This document shows, in pieces, positions 24,172 to 31,676 of a stretch of 38,941 bases of DNA. The notes below the pieces were generated by a model. It saw only the letters and a program-made list of their open reading frames with translations, was not told where the DNA came from and did no database searches. The stretch's first letter is position 1, and each line of letters begins with the position of its first letter. This DNA is from Treponema sp. (GTDB lineage: Bacteria; Spirochaetota; Spirochaetia; Treponematales; Breznakiellaceae), in assembly GCA_031254315.1 (NCBI GenBank), contig JAIRUQ010000107.1, forward strand, positions 1 through 38,941. The letters run 5' to 3'. Both the position numbers and the translations under genes were made by a program.

Positions 24172-24969
24172 CTAAAAGCTTCCTATTCTTCTGAGAAATA
24201 CGTTCCCATTTGTTGGAAAAAATTCCCAAAAATGATCATCGTTGTTTGAAACATCAAAAACAATAGTATCATTGTCAATAATAAAAATTGGAACATTATA
24301 AATATAAGGACCTCTAGAAATAGTTTTCGTACCATAACCGCCGCCAGAGCCGGTCACCTGATTTTCTGTTAAGGTGAGTGTATTCTGATTTAATTGCCAA
24401 ATACCATGAAAAGCGCCTTCTACAAGAATTTCTGTGTATTTATTATCTGGCTCAAATAGAAATCCCTTATCACCGTTACTTACGTTTTCCCAATTTCCTA
24501 TGAGTATTCCTAAAATTAATTCTTCCGATACCTGGTTTTTAACAAGCATTTCTTCCGATAAATCTCCGCCAAAAATCCAACCGGAGAGGTGCATAAAATT
24601 TACAAAATACCATCTATCTTCTATACCATCTATGACAGTAAAATCCGGTGTACTGCCAATTATTTCTACCGCTTCTTTATTGCTAATAGTCGTTATTATA
24701 TCAGAACCTATATTTGCAGAACGTCTTAATGTTCCCTCAAGTGAATTTATATATCTAAATTTTAGAGATGTTTCACCTATGTAAAACTGTTCAGTATTAA
24801 TTTCGTTGTTTTCGCTTATTATTGGAGATATTTCATCTATGTAAGACTGTTCAGAATTGTTTTCACTTGTTATTGTTTTTTCACCATCTAAATTTTTTTT
24901 ACTTTTATCGCAGGAAAAAAACATCATAAAAACAAATAACAGCAAAATCATTCCAATACTGCGTTTCAT
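24172..24969 (-). CDS. Lipoprotein with bacterial SH3 domain
   Basis: The product has 265 residues. GAGGG stands before the ATG. The signal ends in a lipobox (LLLFVFMMFFSC, Cys at about residue 20). A duplicated Asn/Glu-rich segment follows (SEQSYIDEISPIISENNEIN, then TEQFYIGET). Residues 78-137 resemble an SH3b-type domain (LRRSANIGSDIITTISNKEA, then WYFVNFMHLSGWIFGGDL), which in other lipoproteins binds cell-wall or protein ligands. The C-terminal half (GNWENVSNGDKGFLFEPDNK) resembles small lipocalin-like or DUF lipoprotein domains but is not assigned. It is probably anchored in the envelope. It is followed by the convergent region with the 24108-24138 palindrome. Confidence 0.8.
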   Translation of the reverse strand: MKRSIGMILLLFVFMMFFSCDKSKKNLDGEKTITSENNSEQSYIDEISPIISENNEINTEQFYIGETSLKFRYINSLEGTLRRSANIGSDIITTISNKEAVEIIGSTPDFTVIDGIEDRWYFVNFMHLSGWIFGGDLSEEMLVKNQVSEELILGILIGNWENVSNGDKGFLFEPDNKYTEILVEGAFHGIWQLNQNTLTLTENQVTGSGGGYGTKTISRGPYIYNVPIFIIDNDTIVFDVSNNDDHFWEFFPTNGNVFLRRIGSF

Positions 24970-24998
24970 AAACCCTCTTTTTCATTTTACATCTACTC

Positions 24999-25460
24999 TT
25001 AACTTTTTTCAAGTTTCAGTAGTTTTTGTTTTAATTCTAATCCACCGGCATAGCCTGTTAAACTGCCGTCATGCCCGATAACACGGTGGCAGGGGACAAT
25101 AATCGAAATTGGATTACGGTTGTTCGCCATACCTACAGCACGGCTTGCCTTTGGGTTTCCAATCATCGCCGCTAATTGTCCGTAACTGCGCGTTTCTCCG
25201 TAAGGAATGGTTTTCAGCGCTTCCCAGACCATCACTTGAAAGTCCGTCCCGTGCAGATTAAGCGGCAAATCAAAGCGCTTTCTTTTTTCGTTGAAATATT
25301 CGTCAAGTTGTTTCGCCGCCTTCTTTATAAGGGGAGTTTCGCTTTTTTCAATAGTTTTTGGTATTTTTTCCTTCTTAAAGTAAATGCCGCAAATGCAGGC
25401 GTTTTCTTCTATAATGAAAAGGTTACAGAATTTATAGCTATAAATGTAAAAATATTTCAT
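24999..25460 (-). CDS. ogt: Methylated-DNA-protein cysteine methyltransferase
   Basis: The product has 153 residues. It repairs O6-alkylguanine by transferring the alkyl group to its own cysteine (Cys 124 in IIVPCHRVIG). Other family blocks are GTDFQVMVWEALKTIPYGET, SYGQLAAMIGNPKASRAVG, and the C-terminal GYAGGLELKQKLLKLE. It is of the short Ogt type without the Ada N-terminal domain. TACACT stands 7 nt before the ATG and no ribosome binding site is seen. It is transcribed divergently from the secreted protein gene at 25554. Confidence 0.95.
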   Translation of the reverse strand: MKYFYIYSYKFCNLFIIEENACICGIYFKKEKIPKTIEKSETPLIKKAAKQLDEYFNEKRKRFDLPLNLHGTDFQVMVWEALKTIPYGETRSYGQLAAMIGNPKASRAVGMANNRNPISIIVPCHRVIGHDGSLTGYAGGLELKQKLLKLEKS

Positions 25461-25553
25461 CCGGTACAGTGTAACACAATTACCCGTTTTTGGTTATATG
25501 TATAGAATTATTACATGGAACCTGCGAATGCAGGTTTCCAAACGGAGGTTTTT

Positions 25554-26138
25554 GTGAAGAAGTTAATAGTTTTATTGTTTGTTGCCGTCTTGGTTATTGG
25601 CACGGTTTCGGCTGAGGGAATCAGCGAAAGTCAGAATGAGACCAATTCTCAAAATAGAAATGAAAGACGGCGGGATGCAACTCCTCAAGTCAGGAATGAA
25701 AGGCAGAGGGAAGCTAATTCTACGGCGAGGGAAACCCGTCAGCGTGAGGTCAATACTGTAACGGTAGACGGAACCTTAAAGTTAGAGAATGGATTTGTTG
25801 CAGTGCAGAGCGGCGATTCTGTCTATTTGGTTCCGATGTTGAACCGCTATATCGGTTTTATTAACGGCTTGAGAGAAGGCACAAGAGTTTCTGTTGAAGG
25901 TCGCGGATTTAGAAACTTTATCCATCCAACGACGGTAACAATTGACGGCACTGCTTATAACTTTGCCGCGCCTGTACCCACCGCCCACCGCGGACCGAAC
26001 ATTACTCCGAATGGCGGCAATTTTAACAACAGGCAAAACATGTCTCCGGATCGCAGAAACTATTTGCCCGGACGCAACAATGCACCTAGCCGCAATAATG
26101 CTCCCGCTCAAAGAAATGTACCTCGCTGTTGCCGGTGA
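25554..26138 (+). CDS. Secreted Arg/Asn-rich protein
   Basis: The product has 194 residues from the GTG at 25554, with GGAGG 5 nt before it. A signal peptide (KKLIVLLFVAVLVIGTVSAE) is followed by an Asn/Arg/Glu-rich region (about 24-65), a small beta-domain (about 66-135, VTVDGTLKLENGFVAVQSGD, then GLREGTRVSVEGRGF), and a low-complexity Asn/Pro/Arg tail ending in two cysteines. The beta-domain resembles an OB-like fold of secreted bacterial proteins, but no family is assigned. A hairpin formed by CCTGC and GCAGG (25520-25534) sits in the leader before the ribosome binding site. A strong terminator follows the gene. Confidence 0.75.
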   Translation: MKKLIVLLFVAVLVIGTVSAEGISESQNETNSQNRNERRRDATPQVRNERQREANSTARETRQREVNTVTVDGTLKLENGFVAVQSGDSVYLVPMLNRYIGFINGLREGTRVSVEGRGFRNFIHPTTVTIDGTAYNFAAPVPTAHRGPNITPNGGNFNNRQNMSPDRRNYLPGRNNAPSRNNAPAQRNVPRCCR

Positions 26139-26160
26139 TAAAAAGAGTGTTTAGAGAAAA

Positions 26161-26187
26161 GCCCTGTCGTTGACAGGGCTTTTTTTG
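26161..26187 (+). terminator. Rho-independent terminator
   Basis: GCCCTGTC, GTT, GACAGGGC followed by eight T. It follows the stop of the secreted Arg/Asn-rich protein gene by 22 bp. Confidence 0.95.
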
Positions 26188-26235
26188 TATCAGAATATTT
26201 AATAATAGAATAATTAAGCGACATTTTAAAATTTA

Positions 26236-26264
26236 TTGACAAATAAGACCAGAAATGATAAAAT
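26236..26264 (+). promoter_or_regulatory. Promoter of the 26315 lipoprotein gene
   Basis: TTGACA (26236-26241), a 17-nt spacer and TAAAAT (26259-26264). The start codon lies about 50 bp further on, with a GGAGG site, so this gene has a normal leader. Confidence 0.75.
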
Positions 26265-26314
26265 CAAAATGTTCATTATTTAATCTTGGATATATTTTTT
26301 AGCGGAGGTTTTAA

Positions 26315-26704
26315 ATGAAAAAAACAGGAATTTTTGTTATTTCAATGATTATTTTCGGACTCCTTTTTATTGGTTGTGCCACAACAAATAAATCTGAAGC
26401 GGAGAACCATTATTATTATGAAATGTTTGTGATTTCAATTGCTAATTACAATTCGGTCGTAGCGCCATCAATAACGTATGAAGCTATATTGGCATATAAA
26501 AATTCATTAAAAAATTATTCTGAAGAATATATTGGTTCTGGTTCAGATGAAACTCGAAAAGGTATTTATGATTTTTTTATTGAACGTGGATTAACTCCAA
26601 AAGAGGCAAATGATTTTATTTCTAAAATAAATTCCGTTGGAAACTATTTGTTTACAGTAGGTTCCGAAGAATATTATGTTGTTTTATATATTGAAAAATT
26701 ATAA
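26315..26704 (+). CDS. Small lipoprotein of unknown function
   Basis: The product has 129 residues; GGAGG stands 6 nt before the ATG. The signal ends in a clear lipobox (MIIFGLLFIGCATTNKSEAE, Cys at about 21). The mature part is short, aromatic and charged (NHYYYEMFVISIANYNSVVA, LAYKNSLKNYSEEYIGSGSD, FFIERGLTPKEANDFISKIN). No family is recognised. The codon use is AT-rich compared with feoB next to it. Own promoter and shared bidirectional terminator make it a single-gene unit. Confidence 0.8.
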   Translation: MKKTGIFVISMIIFGLLFIGCATTNKSEAENHYYYEMFVISIANYNSVVAPSITYEAILAYKNSLKNYSEEYIGSGSDETRKGIYDFFIERGLTPKEANDFISKINSVGNYLFTVGSEEYYVVLYIEKL

Positions 26705-26755
26705 AAGTAAAGAAGCCGCCACGCAGGGTAAACCGCGTGGTATGCTCTTTACTTT
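26704..26755. terminator. Bidirectional terminator between lipoprotein gene and feoB
   Basis: AAAGTAAAG (26704-26712) pairs with CTTTACTTT (26747-26755) and CCACGC (26719-26724) with GCGTGG (26735-26740). The A-rich and T-rich ends give U tracts on both strands, suiting the convergent genes. Confidence 0.75.
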
Positions 26756-26758
26756 TAA

Positions 26759-28762
26759 TCACCAAATCAATCTTCCAAGCTGATACACGCAAAAGGCGGC
26801 AAACCACGCAAAACCGGTTTGATACAGTATTACAAAAACCGTACCTTTTACACTTCCAAGTTCGCGCTTTACCGCCGCAACCGCCGCTACGCAGGGCGTA
26901 TACAGCAATGTAAACACCAGAAAACTTATGGCGCTTAACGGAGAGAACAATGTGTGCATTACATCCTTTAGTTCCGCGATATTCGCTCCTGTTAGAACCG
27001 CTAAGGTGCTTATAACCGCTTCTTTGGCGGTAAATCCTGTAATAAGCGCGGTAGAAATGCGCCAGTCAGAAAAACCAATGGGGACGAATATGCCGCTGAT
27101 TAAACGCCCGATTAGCGCAAGTATGCTGTTAGTACCGTCCTCGACATGATTCAAACGTATATCAAAAGATTGTAAAAACCATATTATCACGGTTGCCAGA
27201 AAAATGATCGTAAACGCTCTTTGAATAAAGTCCTTCGCTTTTTCCCACATTAGCAGTAAAACTGATTTTAGCGAAGGGAAACGATAATTGGGAAGTTCCA
27301 TAACAAAGGGAACAGGTGCGCCCCTAAAGATAGTTTTTTTCATTATAAAACCTGAAAGTACGCCAAGAATAATTCCCGTTATGTACAAACAGATCATCAC
27401 AAGCGCCTGATTTTTCGGAAAAAATGCGGCGGTAAACAGGGCGTATATCGGAAGTTTTGCGCTACAACTCATAAATGGCGTAAGAAGAACCGTCATTTTT
27501 TTGTCACGTTCACTCGCAAGTGTCCGCGTTGCCATTACCGCCGGAACGGTACAGCCGAAACCCATAAGCATCGGCACAAAACTGCGCCCTGAAAGACCGA
27601 TTTTCCGTAGCGGTTTGTCCATCACATACGCTACACGCGCCATATATCCCGAATCTTCCAGCAGGGACAGAAAGAAAAACAGCACAACGATTATCGGGAT
27701 AAACATTAAAACCGCGCCCACTCCGGCGAATATACCGTTAATAATAAGCGAATGAATGACTGGATTTATTCCGTATGCGGTTAAACCTCCGTCAACGACA
27801 GTGCTTAAGTTTTCAAGACCAATTTCCATCAGCTCGCTAAGTCTGTTTCCGATAACGCCGAAGGTGAGCCAAAAAACCGTGAGCATAATTCCCAGAAAAG
27901 CCGGAAACGCCCACACCTTGTGAGTCAGCACCGTATCTAAACTGACACTGCGCCGGTACTCTCTGCTCTCTTTTGGTTTAACCACGCATTTTGTGCACAC
28001 ATCTTCTATAAACTGATAGCGCATATCAGCTAACGCCGCTTCGCGGTCGGTGTTCAACTCCGTTTCCATTTCTTTGACAGCGTGTTCAATCATGTCAGTT
28101 TCGTTCGCGTCAAGAAAGAGGCTTTTTAGAACAGGGGCATCTCCTTCAACCAGCTTTGTAGCCGCGAAGCGCATTGGGAATCCCTGCTTTTGGGCGTGAT
28201 CCTCGACAAGGTGCGCAACCGCGTGTATGGCACGGTGTACTGCCCCCGAACAAAAATCGATACGCTCCGGTTTTTTCTGCTGATGCGCCGTCTCAATCGC
28301 CTGTTCCATAAGCTCCGCCAGCCCATGTTTTTTCACTGCCGAAATTGGCACAACCGGAATGCCCAGAGCTTCCCTTAAATGCTGTATGTCGATACTGCCG
28401 TTATTCGCCTGTACCTCGTCCATCATATTGAGGGCAAGCACCATCGGGATTTGCAGTTCTACCAACTGCATTGTCAAATAAAGATTGCGCTCGATATTGG
28501 TCGCGTCAACAATATTGATAATTCCGTCCGGTTTTTGTTTGAGCAAAAAATCACGGGTGATAATTTCTTCGCTTGTGTACGGCGACAGCGAATAAATGCC
28601 GGGAAGGTCTACTATTGAAACGTCCTTTTTACCGGTAACTTCCCCGATTTTTTGCTCAATCGTAACGCCGGGAAAATTTCCCACGCGCTGATTAGAGCCG
28701 GTAAGCTGATTGAACAGCGTAGTTTTGCCGCTGTTCTGGTTTCCCGCAAGTGCGAATATCAT
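26759..28762 (-). CDS. feoB: Ferrous iron transporter FeoB
   Basis: The product has 667 residues. The N-terminal G domain has G1 GNQNSGKTT (7-15), G3 DLPGIYSLSPYTSEE and G4 NMMD. After a helical GDI-like region come the membrane part and the two Gate domains, with FGVIGNRLSELMEIGLENLS, SGYMARVAYVMD, GFGCTVPAVMATRTL and TPFMSCSAKLPIYALF; the conserved cysteines are present. It imports Fe2+ across the inner membrane. GGAG lies 8 nt before the ATG, within the end of feoA 2 nt upstream. Length is somewhat below the E. coli protein (773). Regulation by the adjacent DtxR-type protein is likely (see operators). Confidence 0.96.
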   Translation of the reverse strand: MIFALAGNQNSGKTTLFNQLTGSNQRVGNFPGVTIEQKIGEVTGKKDVSIVDLPGIYSLSPYTSEEIITRDFLLKQKPDGIINIVDATNIERNLYLTMQLVELQIPMVLALNMMDEVQANNGSIDIQHLREALGIPVVPISAVKKHGLAELMEQAIETAHQQKKPERIDFCSGAVHRAIHAVAHLVEDHAQKQGFPMRFAATKLVEGDAPVLKSLFLDANETDMIEHAVKEMETELNTDREAALADMRYQFIEDVCTKCVVKPKESREYRRSVSLDTVLTHKVWAFPAFLGIMLTVFWLTFGVIGNRLSELMEIGLENLSTVVDGGLTAYGINPVIHSLIINGIFAGVGAVLMFIPIIVVLFFFLSLLEDSGYMARVAYVMDKPLRKIGLSGRSFVPMLMGFGCTVPAVMATRTLASERDKKMTVLLTPFMSCSAKLPIYALFTAAFFPKNQALVMICLYITGIILGVLSGFIMKKTIFRGAPVPFVMELPNYRFPSLKSVLLLMWEKAKDFIQRAFTIIFLATVIIWFLQSFDIRLNHVEDGTNSILALIGRLISGIFVPIGFSDWRISTALITGFTAKEAVISTLAVLTGANIAELKDVMHTLFSPLSAISFLVFTLLYTPCVAAVAAVKRELGSVKGTVFVILYQTGFAWFAAFCVYQLGRLIW

Positions 28763-28764
28763 AG

Positions 28765-28992
28765 TTAAGCTCCTTGTTCAATTGTAATTTTTTCAGCGTC
28801 TTCCAGACGCAGAGATAAAACATAACCGCGAAGAAACAGTTCAATAGGGTCGCCCATAGGCGCGGCTTTCTTGACTGTTACGCTTGTGCGCGGAGTGATA
28901 CCCATTTCTAAAAGCCGATGTCTAAGCGCCTTTTCGCCGCCCACCGTTAAAACGGTTCCGCTTTTGCCGATTCCAAGGTCTTTTAAAGTCAT
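28765..28992 (-). CDS. feoA: FeoA, small partner of FeoB
   Basis: The product has 75 residues with an SH3-like fold: LGIGKSGTVLTVGGEKALRH, then MGITPRTSVTVKKAAPMGDP and LFLRGYVLSLRLEDAEKI, the FeoA pattern. It acts in the cytoplasm together with FeoB. AGGAGA precedes the ATG by 6 nt. Two GTTA-N8-TAAC operator sites lie 20-60 bp before the start codon. Confidence 0.95.
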   Translation of the reverse strand: MTLKDLGIGKSGTVLTVGGEKALRHRLLEMGITPRTSVTVKKAAPMGDPIELFLRGYVLSLRLEDAEKITIEQGA

Positions 28993-29010
28993 ATTTGTTC
29001 TCCTGTATGT

Positions 29011-29063
29011 AGTTAGTCATCGCTAACTATTTATAGGTTAGTCAATCCTAACTTATTTGTCAA
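29011..29063 (-). promoter_or_regulatory. feoAB operator/promoter with two DtxR-type sites
   Basis: GTTAGTCATCGCTAAC (29012-29027) and GTTAGTCAATCCTAAC (29037-29052) share the form GTTAG-N6-CTAAC with centres 25 bp apart. The pattern resembles DtxR/IdeR/MntR boxes (TTAGG..CCTAA type). TTGACA (29063-29058, minus strand) may be the -35 box. The sites lie between feoA and the divergent DtxR-type gene, so metal-dependent repression of feoAB is a strong inference. Confidence 0.75.
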
Positions 29064-29116
29064 GCATTTTTCCGGTTTTTTTCAAAAATTTTTCAATTTT
29101 TTTATGGATATTTTTG

Positions 29117-29145
29117 TTGCTTTTTTGGCGATTTTGCTCTATTAT
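29117..29145 (+). promoter_or_regulatory. Promoter for the DtxR-type gene
   Basis: TTGCTT (29117-29122), a 17-nt spacer and TATTAT (29140-29145). Palindrome B copy 1 and the third operator lie between this promoter and the start codon. Confidence 0.5.
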
Positions 29146-29157
29146 CTACTATATATG

Positions 29158-29196
29158 GGGAACTTCTAAAAACCCCGGTTGGGTTTTTAGAGGTTT
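29158..29196. repeat. Dispersed palindrome B, copy 1
   Basis: An inverted repeat with arms GGAACTTCTAAAAACC and GGGTTTTTAGAGGTT. The related copy 2 is at 30226-30266 in opposite orientation. It lies in the 5' leader of the DtxR-type gene. Confidence 0.7.
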
Positions 29197-29202
29197 TCTA
29201 GA

Positions 29203-29218
29203 GTTAGTCCTGAATAAC
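29203..29218 (+). promoter_or_regulatory. Third DtxR-type operator, before the regulator gene
   Basis: GTTAGTCCTGAATAAC has the same GTTA-N8-TAAC frame as the two feoA sites, and it lies 17 bp before the TTG start of the regulator. This suggests autoregulation. Confidence 0.55.
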
Positions 29219-29235
29219 CATAAAGGGGTGGGGTA

Positions 29236-29640
29236 TTGAAGGTACATGAATCGGCGGAGAACTATCTGGAGACAATTCTGGCTTTAGGCTTGAAGGACAA
29301 AAGGGTTCGTTCTATTGATATCGTCAACGAGCTTGGCTTCAGCAAACCGAGCGTAAGCGTCGCCATGAAAAATCTTCGTGAAAATGGCTGTATTTTAATA
29401 GACTCCGACGGCTATATAACGCTGACCGCCAAAGGACGAAAAATAGCCGGTTCAATGTATGAAAGGCATGTGGCGATTTCAGATTGGCTCATTTCTTTAG
29501 GTGTTGATAAAAAAACCGCGATACAGGACGCATGTAAAATGGAGCACGTTATGAGTGAAAAAAGTTTCCTTGCGATAAAGAGCCATATAAAAAGCCATAA
29601 GCGTAGCGGTGACAGGACAAAAGAAAGACGGGGAACCTGA
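29236..29640 (+). CDS. DtxR/MntR-family metal-dependent regulator
   Basis: The product has 134 residues from the TTG at 29236, with a GGGGTGGGG stretch just before it. The N-terminal winged helix (ESAENYLETILALG, then SIDIVNELGFSKPSVSVAMK and DGYITLTAKGRKIAGSMYER) is followed by the metal-binding dimerisation helix region (HVAISDWLISLGVDKKTAIQ, DACKMEHVMSEKSFLAI), with the Glu-His pair of the family. It lacks the C-terminal SH3-like domain, as MntR-type members do. The basic tail (KSHKRSGDRTKERRGT) is unusual. Divergent feoAB and three shared operator sites argue that it senses Fe2+ (or Mn2+) and represses iron uptake. Confidence 0.88.
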   Translation: MKVHESAENYLETILALGLKDKRVRSIDIVNELGFSKPSVSVAMKNLRENGCILIDSDGYITLTAKGRKIAGSMYERHVAISDWLISLGVDKKTAIQDACKMEHVMSEKSFLAIKSHIKSHKRSGDRTKERRGT

Positions 29641-29741
29641 TACAATTATACGTCAACCTTATAAAACTCGACTTTCCGAATGGTCTGATGAGCCTCCGCA
29701 GAGCATAGAAAAACCCTATTAATTTATGATATGATCCCCTT

Positions 29742-30239
29742 ATGAAAACGGCAGGGAACATTCTTTCAACTCTCTTTGATGAGGGATTTGTAAAAAAAGC
29801 TCAAGGGTACTCAAAACTTTTTGATTCTTGGGTGGATATTACCACAAAAAACGGAATTGCCGCCGCCGCAGATCACTCCCGAATAAAAGACTTGGACAGG
29901 GGCATTTTGTTAGTTGAAATGGATCACCCCGGCTGGAAACAAATACTCCAGACAAAACAGGCAAAACTGCTCAATGATTTTCGCTACCGCTTCCCGGATA
30001 TGGACATAAGCGGAATATCCCTCATGCTTGGGCGAAGCGAGCCGCAGGAGGAAACAATCTCCGGCAAGGAGCAAAATGAAGAAACAGCGAAGAGGGAAAC
30101 CATGACCGAAGACCCGCCTCAAGCTGATTTTGTTGGAGAGCCTATTGCCGGCTATGACGCTATTAAGGACGAAGAGTTTAAAGAAATGCTAAAAAAATTA
30201 GGGCAGTCCATTGCCGTAAAAGAAAAGAGGAACCTCTAA
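29742..30239 (+). CDS. DciA-like (DUF721) protein, probable replicative helicase loader
   Basis: The product has 165 residues. The central part ILLVEMDHPGWKQILQTKQA with LLNDFRYRFPDMDISGISLM is the DUF721 pattern. DciA proteins load the replicative helicase in many bacteria that lack DnaC/DnaI. The gene usually stands near dnaA-dnaN-recF and gyrB; gyrA follows here 3.3 kb on. The N-terminus (AGNILSTLFDEGFVKKAQGY) fits too; the Glu/Lys-rich C-terminal part (100-165) is variable. TATGAT stands 6 nt before the ATG and no ribosome binding site is seen. The final codons and stop are supplied by palindrome B copy 2. Confidence 0.75.
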   Translation: MKTAGNILSTLFDEGFVKKAQGYSKLFDSWVDITTKNGIAAAADHSRIKDLDRGILLVEMDHPGWKQILQTKQAKLLNDFRYRFPDMDISGISLMLGRSEPQEETISGKEQNEETAKRETMTEDPPQADFVGEPIAGYDAIKDEEFKEMLKKLGQSIAVKEKRNL

Positions 30240-30266
30240 AAACTGAAATTTTTAGAAGTTCCCAAA
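30226..30266. repeat. Dispersed palindrome B, copy 2, over the dciA-like 3' end
   Basis: Arms GGAACCTCTAAAAA and TTTTTAGAAGTTCC with a short loop. It starts within the last codons (Arg-Asn-Leu-stop) of the DciA-like gene. It is the reverse-orientation relative of 29158-29196. Confidence 0.7.
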
Positions 30267-30401
30267 AACGAAAAATCTGTAATTAAAAGCCAACCTTTAG
30301 AAATTTTGTCAAAAATAAAAAAAGGGAATTTTCTTGCCGCAAAGTAAAAAAGTTCTTAGCTTATATAGATAAGACTTTTCTCAAAATCTGGAGGTGGTAT
30401 C

Positions 30402-30479
30402 ATGAAAGGTGTTTTATCATTAGCAATTCTTGCTTTACTTTCAATAATTCTTCTTGCAGTAGTTTTTTATGCTGTCTGA
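30402..30479 (+). CDS. Hydrophobic microprotein, 25 residues
   Basis: A GGAGGTGG ribosome binding site stands 6 nt before ATG AAA GGT. The peptide begins MKGVLSLAILALLS and is hydrophobic to its end (AVVFYAV). It is homologous to the 31-residue peptide at 33233-33328, which begins MKGILLLAIFTLVS. After the TGA the same frame goes on SKKTKK, resembling the basic end of the longer paralogue, so the TGA may be a recent truncation. A single membrane helix is likely. Function unknown; toxin of type I systems, small membrane regulator, or signal-peptide-like relic are all possible. Confidence 0.65.
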   Translation: MKGVLSLAILALLSIILLAVVFYAV

Positions 30480-30513
30480 AGCAAAAAGACAAAAAAATGT
30501 GTCCCTCAAAAAG

Positions 30514-30545
30514 AGTTGTTTGGAAACCTCAGTTTCCGAACAACT
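30514..30545. repeat. Dispersed palindrome A, copy 3
   Basis: Reads AGTTGTTTGGAAAC, CTCA, GTTTCCGAACAACT. It follows the first microprotein gene by 35 bp. Confidence 0.8.
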
Positions 30546-30792
30546 TTATTAAAAACGCATGAGAGTCCCCTCTTTTTACTCGTAAAAAGTAAACGCTTTT
30601 ATATAATCATTTTACTAAATTTAAGGCTATTTTAATCTTGTAGTAAAATCATTAAAAAAACAGTTGTTTTTTCTTGTCTCTTTAGAAGAAAATTCTTAAT
30701 TTATATATAGAAACTAGATATTGTATTATTTTGCGTTATATTTGAATCAGCGATGTTTTAATGGCAGATACTAAGATTTAAAGGAGAACATT

Positions 30793-31662
30793 ATGCGTTT
30801 TAATTTCTATCGACTAACAATCCTATTGTTATGTGTTTTTACAATCGTTGTTTTTTCCGGTTGTATAATTACATTTGGTGAGCGCCCGTCTTCTGCCATG
30901 GAAGTCAAAGACCATTCTTTCCCCATTACAGGAGAGGTTCGTGAGGTAAATAATGTTGTCAGTATAATTGAGCGTACGCTACCGTGGAAAGGAAGAACGG
31001 CTTTGCCGCGAGCAGGCATTTCTCTTACAGGAGTTGTAGGACAACCTTTTTTCAGTTTTAGAACAACTATAACTCCACGAATAATTAGACTAAAGTATCA
31101 GGAAGATGACACCATTTGGCTTATGCCGGGAACAAAACAGCCGTACTTTTGGAGGGGGGATATTATAATTGAGGGTTCTTCGGTAGAAACAACCATTGAA
31201 TTTGATGTCCTTGCTACGGAGAATGGTGAGGATAAGAACTTTATATTAACTAAGGCGTCTTTAGGACAGGCAAGGCTGGAATTTGATGATCCTTTAGAAG
31301 TCCTTACCGGAATAACCATGCCTCCCTATCCTTTCCTTATTGGATATGTTCATATATCAAATAGTAAATACAGGGTATATGCGGTTATTGACAATCCTCC
31401 TAGGTACAGAATGAGTCTGCCTGAGATTTTCTTTAGTCCTAAGCAGAAATTCCAGTTTCTTGACGGGCAGGGCGCTGTTATAGCTGAACTGGAAGCAGAA
31501 AGAGGACAATACACCATATATGATAATCTTCCGGCGGCTGAAACTGGAGGTCTAAAAAACGCCATTGCTCTTCTGGTTGGCTTTAGACATGCCACATCAA
31601 TATTGAAAAATATAGAAAATTCATGGGATCCTCCCATGTTTTATAATTATGCTTTTCCGTAA
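30793..31662 (+). CDS. Lipoprotein of unknown function, first gene of omptin operon
   Basis: The product has 289 residues; AAGGAGAA precedes the ATG. The signal ends in a lipobox (LLCVFTIVVFSGC, Cys at about 24). The mature chain appears all-beta (VVGQPFFSFRTTITPRIIRL, TIEFDVLATENGEDKNFILT, YVHISNSKYRVYAVIDNPPR). No family is recognised. It is followed after 14 bp by the omptin-like gene and then by a small barrel protein, with the last two overlapping, so the three form an envelope operon. AT-rich base use sets this operon off from dciA and gyrA on either side, which suggests insertion. Confidence 0.8.
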   Translation: MRFNFYRLTILLLCVFTIVVFSGCIITFGERPSSAMEVKDHSFPITGEVREVNNVVSIIERTLPWKGRTALPRAGISLTGVVGQPFFSFRTTITPRIIRLKYQEDDTIWLMPGTKQPYFWRGDIIIEGSSVETTIEFDVLATENGEDKNFILTKASLGQARLEFDDPLEVLTGITMPPYPFLIGYVHISNSKYRVYAVIDNPPRYRMSLPEIFFSPKQKFQFLDGQGAVIAELEAERGQYTIYDNLPAAETGGLKNAIALLVGFRHATSILKNIENSWDPPMFYNYAFP

Positions 31663-31676
31663 GAAGGATATGAATT

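Larger units (their letters stand above)
30267..30792. other. AT-rich intergenic region with microprotein
   Basis: Besides the microprotein gene (30402-30479) and palindrome A copy 3 (30514-30545), the stretch holds a hairpin CTTTTTAC/GTAAAAAG (30572-30589). The segments GTTCTTAGCTTATATAGATA (from 30350) and ATTCTTAATTTATATATAGA (from 30692) resemble each other and may be promoter regions of the microprotein and of the lipoprotein at 30793. Nothing else is seen. Confidence 0.5.
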
